Of a stretch of 64,000 nucleotides of DNA, positions 57,901 through 64,000 are shown in pieces; positions within the stretch are counted from its first letter, which is position 1, and the number at the start of each line of letters is the position of its first letter. This stretch comes from Fragilariopsis cylindrus CCMP1102 (lineage: Eukaryota > Bacillariophyta > Bacillariophyceae > Bacillariales > Bacillariaceae), in NCBI GenBank assembly GCA_900095095.1, contig FMBT01000305.1, forward strand, positions 124,001-188,000. The letters are read 5' to 3'. The notes under the pieces were generated by a model, which was not told the origin of the DNA, did not search any database, and saw only the letters and a program-made list of their open reading frames with translations. The translations under genes were made by a program, and so were the position numbers.

Positions 57901-60628
57901 CTTGCAGGTATCTTGCACTTTCTACCTCTACTATCAGTATCTTCCAAATTCATTTGTTCCGCTACGTAACAAGCGTCGTCGGACTGTAGGCTTTCAAACA
58001 ACTTGCTGCAGTTCTCTGTATTTTCGAATGATATTCCTAACCTCGAAACTTTTCTATCGACTCCAATTTGTCGGTCGATTGCTATTGTTTCCTTTACCCA
58101 TTCTAGATTTGAAAAATCAGGAGGCTCTAAATTTTCTGGTCTTTTCACTTTAAAAATTTCATTTAATGGAGGGAAGGATTGAATAAGATTCTTCAAACTG
58201 ACACTGGTACTACGACCGGGACCGGAACACTTCTCATGAACACTTGTTCGCAATTCAAACAAGTGCGGAGCTCAGTATTTCCTACCTTCTCACACCTGCA
58301 GCATTTTTCTGCCCACGGTGCGGGTGAACTTTTAAGTTGATCTATCAGAGATTGCTCGGTGTAATCTTTTGAAGGAGATACCAATTTCAAGGCAGTCTTG
58401 TAGATAGCATCTTCGTTATCGTCATCATCATCACCATCAGTTGTTGTTGTCGGAGAAAATGTACTAAAGAGTATATTTAAGTCCTCTTTTGCTGCATCGA
58501 CGAGCGTTTTGTGTGAAGCCTGGTTTTTTGGACAGACATTAGAAAGAGTTTCCAACAAGGTAATAATGCGAGTGACAAGGTACAGCAGTGCTTGAACCAT
58601 CATATCTGCCTTTAGTGAAAAATCTACGATCAATACGAGCAAAAGTTCGGTCCTCAAATGAAAATCTCCTCCAGCTGGTAATTGTTGCATGTAATCTTTG
58701 ATATCAGAAGGGATGTCACCCTCTTTGAAGGCCGCTGCCTGTTTCAAAACTTTACTATTCATCATACAACCGATATCAAGTAAAAGAATTGTTCGCTTCG
58801 ATTGGAAAAAAGAATCGTCAATGCGTTTCTATTTCTTCGAGCAAACCATCGAAGTAGATAAGATTGACATGCTTGTCGTAGCTCAAATAGATTATCATTT
58901 TTTGCCGTTCTTTCTTTCGTTGCGTATTCTTTTCGTTGTATTAACGCGAACAGGATCAATCACACGTCGTCTTTTTAATGTATCCTGTTTCTGCTTCTGC
59001 TGTTGTTTTTGTAAAGGAGCAGTTAGAATTTGTTTTTTTATACGTTGATAGGTATATATGGATTGGTTCACGACTGCCCATTCAACCAATTGGTCAACGT
59101 AATTACTAACTTCTGTCATTTGTAATCTTATAGATGTTGGATTTCCCCGAAGTATCGCTTTCAATGGCAATTCAAATTATTGTTTCTCTCGTCAACAGTA
59201 GTAGTAGATATGTGGGGGTTATCGCCTCCGGTTGCTGCTGTGAATCATCCCCATCTTCATCATCTGCAATATTTACTACCAATCGCTTTCCTTCACCCCT
59301 AACCCCTGTTCCCGACACAGCAATAGCAACAGTAGTTCTACTATCATCGACTTCGTTATTAGAATCTATTGATCTTCCATTGTCGTTGTCATTATCATTG
59401 TCGTTATCCTCGTTGTTTGTAGTAGTAGTTGTTGTTTGCACCTGTACTTCAAATAATAGGAATAATTGCCGTAACGCTTGTGTATTTCGTTGTGCACGTA
59501 TCCAAAGAGGAATCAGATCCGATGATGTGAACTTGTAGTCCTGTTTTTGTGATGGATTTTGACCCTTTTTGTATCTATTGCAGTCGTATATACAAGCTGG
59601 ACTATTAAGGGATTGGATTAATAAGTTCTCCCTTTTATCGTCATTAGTAGTAGTAGTAGTAGTAGTAGTTGAGTTATAAGTTGCAGTTTCATCACTATCT
59701 GTACTCTCACTATACTATCACCATCAATATCACTATCATCATTGAGGAAAGATGCCATAATTGCAAGTCTTGCATATGCCTCCCACGTATGCTTATTAGG
59801 AGGCAAAGCGAGAGTACAGCATTGAATGCATTTGTTCCGGCTATAAATGCTGAAGTTGACGTTGACGTCGAAGATACTGTTGATTGCCATTTTTGGTTAC
59901 TGCTGCTACTGCTAATGATGCGTCCAACGTGGTTGTTGTGGTCGTCATTTTTTCGTTTTCTTCCTCCTCCTTCTCAATACATTATCAATTTCAATAGATG
60001 GAACTAATTCTTCAAAATATTTTGATGATGGTATATTTATCAATGGAGAAAAGCAACAAGATTCTTGTTTTATCTTACTTTTCGCTGTTGCATCTACTGG
60101 TAATAATCGTGTCGATGTTACCAACTGATCTTGTGCAACGAACTTACACGTCCACACTTCAAATCGTTGTAATAATTTCAGTAATAACTTCATTCGATCT
60201 GTACCAACACGTTTTACCTCCTCCTGTAAATTGTTAATTTCTTCTGACTTATTCTTCACATATCGGCGAGTGATAGGTGCTATCCGTTCGTCGTCGTTTC
60301 CGTATTGATCCATTACGTGTAATTCTTCTTCCAATATTCGAAACTTTTCAAGTAACGATCGAAATTCTATGACATTTTCTAAATCTTTTGGTGAAATATT
60401 ACCCAAAGGCGTAGTAGGCTGCTGAAGCATCTGCTGCTCGCTAGATTCAGACTCGTCATTATTTTTATCTTTATTTTTATTGTTATTGTTATTAGTTGTT
60501 GGCGGTAGAAAATGCGACTGAAATTGATTCAAAAAATTCGAGACTTCAAGAATACCTGTACGGTCCCGATTTTTATATGTACCATCATTGTTGTTTGATT
60601 CTTCGGTTGGAATACTATTGATACTCAT
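51954..60628 (-). CDS. Giant PDZ / zinc-finger / PHD protein, probable chromatin reader
   Basis: A minus-strand locus of about 8.7 kb, near 2800 residues, read through several frame segments that continue one another; the largest is an intact 1881 codons (52617-58262). Start taken at ATG 60628 (MSINSIPTEES). Visible in order: coiled-coil N terminus (60000-60400); a Cys4 zinc knuckle CCRCEKVGN...LNCEQVF near 58260; PDZ-like fold 1 (GYLLTTVKKDYGADQAGLQ, about 57760-57980); Cys clusters (CGACTQS; SCSVCCSRPAENEN); PDZ 2 (VGRVKRGSPAHRMGLKPHD, about 55640-55880); three 27-residue repeats; a Gln/His/Pro-rich stretch; a C2H2-like segment (CYTCVWGC...HYSSYHFCH); and finally a PHD finger (CYHCNDGGILLCCELC, HHECC, WMCDSC) at about 52000-52190 before an acidic tail. 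A 61-nt intron at 52545-52605 would explain one junction. The segment WKAFVAECTCTQMLAQALVA before the PHD recalls WSTF/BAZ-type proteins. Membership of 58780-60628 is less sure. Confidence 0.6.
51990..52190 (-). other. PHD finger of the giant protein
   Basis: Cys4-His-Cys3 spacing is complete: C-x2-C, then C-x2-C after GGILLC, H-x2-C and, after W-x, C-x2-C. A single-base break near 52077 separates the last pair from the rest. PHD fingers of this type bind histone H3 tails. Confidence 0.7.
55219..55461 (-). repeat. Three 81-bp tandem repeats coding 27 residues
   Basis: Three in-frame copies (55219-55299, 55300-55380, 55381-55461) encode PP(I/M)VI(N/H)PLTN(A/T)NSNQG followed by a variable VQRTPTINA-like end. 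Divergence between copies is low, indicating recent expansion. Confidence 0.92.
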
Positions 60629-61645
60629 AGTAGTACTCGTTTCGCAACAGATGCACTGACTGCTTGCAGGTACCAACAGTTTTTGAAACTGACTATAATA
60701 GGTGCTCTAAGTTTGATCCATTACGACACCATCTACTACGATTAGCGTAGAGTATTTGACGATTCGATGGTTTCTTGCAGAGGTATTTTTAATTTGTTTG
60801 TTGTCGCCTTTTATCTTCTTATCTTTTTTTGACATGACATAATATCTACTCTTTTGAAGGTCTGAAGTTTAGATAGGCGGGATTGATTTGGTCACGGATG
60901 AGTCCGTACAAGAATGTAAAATTGTAAAATTGTACTTACCGCACAGTACAAACCTGCTTTGCAAGCAGATCAGAACTTTCACACCAACAAACAGAAATCA
61001 GAATTTAGGTGTCAGAATTTAGGTGTCAGAACTACATTACACTGGACTGTAGTAGCTACTGCACAAGTAACAAATAGACAGATAAATAGTAGCTTCAAGT
61101 AACATGTAGAAAGAGACTGCCATATATCCTAGGTAGAGTATTATATTCAACGCATAATAATATCATACAATACAAACAGCACAATAGATGAAAGTGAATG
61201 ATACTTTGTTTGCATGTTGTAGTAAAAATCATGCATACAAGCAACAGTGATTGTCACACCACCTATCCACCCCTCAAATGATACTTTGCCAGATGTGAAG
61301 AAATATCAAAGTTATGTTTTATCACCAAGATGACAGAAAGGTAGGTGATCATGAGAACTAATGCACCACCAATATTTTTACGTGTTGGATAAAATTCTGA
61401 ATCTTGCCATACTTGTTTGGTGCAATTAACTCTAGGTAAGGTAGGGTTTTCTTCGTTGCAAAAGTGAATTGCATTATGAGAGGGAGGGGCATCTGTGTCT
61501 GGTACATCAAAGACTTACAATCTAATTTAAGAGGGTCCAAAACTGGAATACAGAAGGTACACATAGATCATCTCAATTCAATAACGTCTACAAATTATTA
61601 TTTATGCAATCAAAAACTACTACAACTCTTCTAGTTTAATAGTAC
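60629..61645. other. Intergenic region
   Basis: About 1 kb between two minus-strand genes. Contains an exact short tandem duplication (GAATTTAGGTGTCA twice near 61013-61031). No gene seen. Confidence 0.45.
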
Positions 61646-64000
61646 TTAAACCGTTAAACTTTGCCACAAAGAAAAAATAGCATTGTTCCGCATGCTTCCC
61701 TCTAATCCCTCGAATTGTTTGAAGGCTTCCATGAAGTATTCCTTCACAGGATCTTTCCCTTCAAACTTGCGGACAACCACGGCTTCTTTTAGATTCTCTA
61801 AGGTCTGAAGATGCTCACTCCACGCATTGTCCATTGATACCAGGATAATGTATCGGGCTGATCTCCCGATCGAGTTGATATCTTTTCCTGCGTCACGTGC
61901 CTGTTGATCAATAACTGCAGCCTTCTTTTCAAACACCTCATCCACTGCTATTGATAGAAATTTAGTAGCATCCGATTCAGACATACCTTCTATATCGCTT
62001 GTTTGAATGATTGGTCCAACTAAGGGAAAGAATTGGCTGATCTTCTCAGTAATTTTTCCAGCGTCGATATTACGACCATCTGTCTGAGCCTTGACAATAT
62101 CCGTGATGAGTTCTGTATTGTATTTCTTAATGAGTGCAACTGAATCCTTATCAGACAAAGTTAAAATCCTTTGTCGACGAGCGTAAATGACTTCTCGCTG
62201 CTTGTTCAGTACATCGTCGAATTTGAAAATTTCTCCACGGATCTCCTGATATTTTACCTCTACAGCTTGCTGAACCTTGTCCAAAGCCTCTGAGACTTGT
62301 GGAGCTTCCACTGGCATATCGTCACTTACACGGAATGTTTTTAGAATGTTCTGCAACCCATCACCACCAAAGACAACAAACATATCGTCTTCAAACGATA
62401 GAAAGAACCTCGATGTACCAGAATCGCCCTGTCGACCGGCTCGACCTCTTAACTGATTGTCAATCCGACTACTTTCATGACGATTGGTTCCCATCACGTA
62501 AAGTCCACCTGCCTGCTGCACTATTTCTCGGTCGGCATCGGTTATCTCTGAATAGGCCTCCTTGATAGCCTCTGCTATATTTCGTAACTTTACAATATAT
62601 TCCATATCGTCTTCCGACTCAGTGGTGTCTATCGCGATTGTTAATATCTCATTTAGTCGAATACCAGTCAACTCACTCTGAAAGGCCTTTTTGACAGCTA
62701 TCGCCGCATCTTTCAACATAAATTGAATATCGTCATTTAATTCACAGGGAAAATATCCCTCTGAAGGTGACGGCGGTAAACTCTCAACTTCTTCGTCTGA
62801 AAGGACACTGTTATCTAAAAGAGACGACCGTAGTTTAATTCGTGCCATAGTTTTGGGACAACCTCCCAAAAGAATATCAGTTCCTCTTCCTGCAATGTTT
62901 GTTGCTACCGTAACGGCAGCAGATCGTCCTGCCTGGGCAATAATCTCCGACTCACGTGGAGCATTCTTTGGCGATGCATTTAGGAGCTCTGCGTGGATAC
63001 CAGCGTCTGCAAGTTTGGCAACAATGGACTCACTCTGAGCGACAGAAGTTGTTCCAACAAGACATGGTCTGCCTCCCTCCTGACCCCCTCCAACGTTTTT
63101 GATCTCCTTAACGAGAGCCGCATCAGCAGCAGCACGCGTCTTAAATGCTACATCTGCATAGTCACGACGAGCGATAGGAAGGGCTGTGGGAATCGGGGTA
63201 ACCTTTAGTTCATACGTCAGTTCTAATTCCTCAGCATCCGACATAGCGGTTCCCGTCATCCCCGAAAGACGGGTGAACTGACGGAATAGTGACTAACAGA
63301 TCAAAAAGGAATCGAAAAAAGATGGTCAGCAACAATATGAATTTTGTAAAATAAATAAATGTGATAGTGTACTATCAAAGAAGGCATATAGAATAAAAAA
63401 TAAGATACGAACCTGATAAGTGACTTTGGCAATAACCTGAGACTGTTCGCTCACTTCAATTCCTTCTTTTGTTTCAATACTTTGATGTAATCCATCTGAC
63501 CAACGTCGACCATCCAATACTCGCCCAGTGAACGTATCAATGATACCAACTCCAATCTCTTTTCCAGATTCATCAACTTGCATAGAATAGTCTTTATCTT
63601 TCGTAAAAAGTTCTTTCGCATTAACAGCTTTTGTAACGAAAGGTACCCATGCTTCTCCATCTGCTTGAACTTCGAATAAACTATCAATACCCAAGGCTCG
63701 TTCCGAGTCTCTGTAACCAACTTCCGTCAATACACAATTCTTATTTTTTAAATCGATCGTATAATGGATGTCTGGTTTTAATGCTTCTACCAACTTGAAT
63801 GCAGTTAGATACTTATTTGCGGGAGACGGAACTTGTTTACTAATAATAAGTGGAGTACGTGCCTCATCAATTAAAACTGAATCAGCCTCATCGACGACAC
63901 AGAACCCATCAAATTCACCTTCTCCACCTTCAGGTAGGACAGTTTGTTCTGGTGTTAATGCTAAATGATCTCGTAGGTAATCGAATCCAAGTTCCGAATT
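61646..64000 (-). CDS. SecA preprotein translocase ATPase, nuclear copy, partial at 5' end
   Basis: ATP-driven motor that pushes preproteins through SecYE in the thylakoid or plastid envelope. Two exons, 64000-63413 and 63292-61646, flank a 120-nt GT-AG intron with phase-0 junction VTYQ|SLFRQFTRLSGMTGTA. The window begins after the Walker A part; visible are ELGFDYLRDH, the DEAD-like VVDEADSVLIDEARTPLIIS, the preprotein cross-linking domain, TTSVAQSESIV, ATNIAGRGTDI, and RGRAGRQGDSGTSRFFLSFED. An insertion after GRGTDILLGGCPKTMA is typical of plastid SecA. The C terminus MRNNAIFSLWQSLTV resembles plant SecA and lacks the bacterial zinc-binding tail. N-terminal targeting sequence lies outside. 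The intron proves a nuclear location. Confidence 0.9.

Noticed and set aside
1-64000. Transposon, retrovirus-like element, or CRISPR array
   Set aside because: No reverse transcriptase, integrase, transposase, long terminal repeats, or regularly spaced repeats were seen on either strand.

Overview
The window is nuclear DNA of a photosynthetic stramenopile, most likely a diatom. It is AT-rich, with spliceosomal GT-AG introns mostly of about 85-270 nt and many Asn/Ser/Thr/Asp runs coded by trinucleotide microsatellites. Three nuclear genes begin with a signal peptide ending in an ASAFAP-like site (SHA|FLATS, TSA|FVPQQ, VTG|FTPPM), the bipartite plastid presequence of algae with red-derived complex plastids. 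All other assignments are eukaryotic housekeeping families.

Layout. 1-2161 (-): hybrid histidine kinase, open at the left edge. 3588-4656: Use1-like SNARE and a small membrane protein. 5553-19568 (+): a row of three transcription/chromatin genes: a PNUTS-like TFIIS-N protein carrying two RRMs, MOT1/BTAF1, and VPS72/YL1. 19655-27099 (-): plastid-targeted unknown protein, DBP3-type DEAD-box helicase, gamma-tubulin complex protein GCP3. 27502-32023: lycopene beta-cyclase, a membrane protein, a second plastid-targeted unknown protein. 33024-38995: OB-fold/methyltransferase protein, mitochondrial carrier, acyl-activating enzyme. 39605-41223: decayed ankyrin gene and an acidic membrane protein. 41794-47398 (+): very large multi-IQ protein. 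47774-50970 (-): LETM1. 51954-60628 (-): giant PDZ/zinc-finger/PHD protein. 61646-64000 (-): nuclear SecA, open at the right edge.

A recurrent feature is that many conserved genes are split by single-base frame breaks. In every conserved-gene case I resolved, adding one base to a short run restores the family sequence, so most breaks look like assembly deletions rather than gene decay. Genes are therefore given here as whole loci with the breaks noted. The exception is the ankyrin locus at 39605-40521, which also carries substitution-type stop codons and missing sequence.

Functional grouping: transcription and chromatin (PNUTS-like, MOT1, VPS72, PHD/PDZ giant), plastid (LCYB, SecA, two unknown plastid proteins), mitochondrion (LETM1, SLC25 carrier), RNA (DBP3), cytoskeleton (GCP3), membrane traffic (Use1). 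The strongest candidates for something undescribed are the PDZ/zinc-finger/PHD giant, the PNUTS-like protein with C-terminal RRMs, and the spliced nuclear SecA. No mobile element, CRISPR array, rRNA or convincing tRNA was seen.
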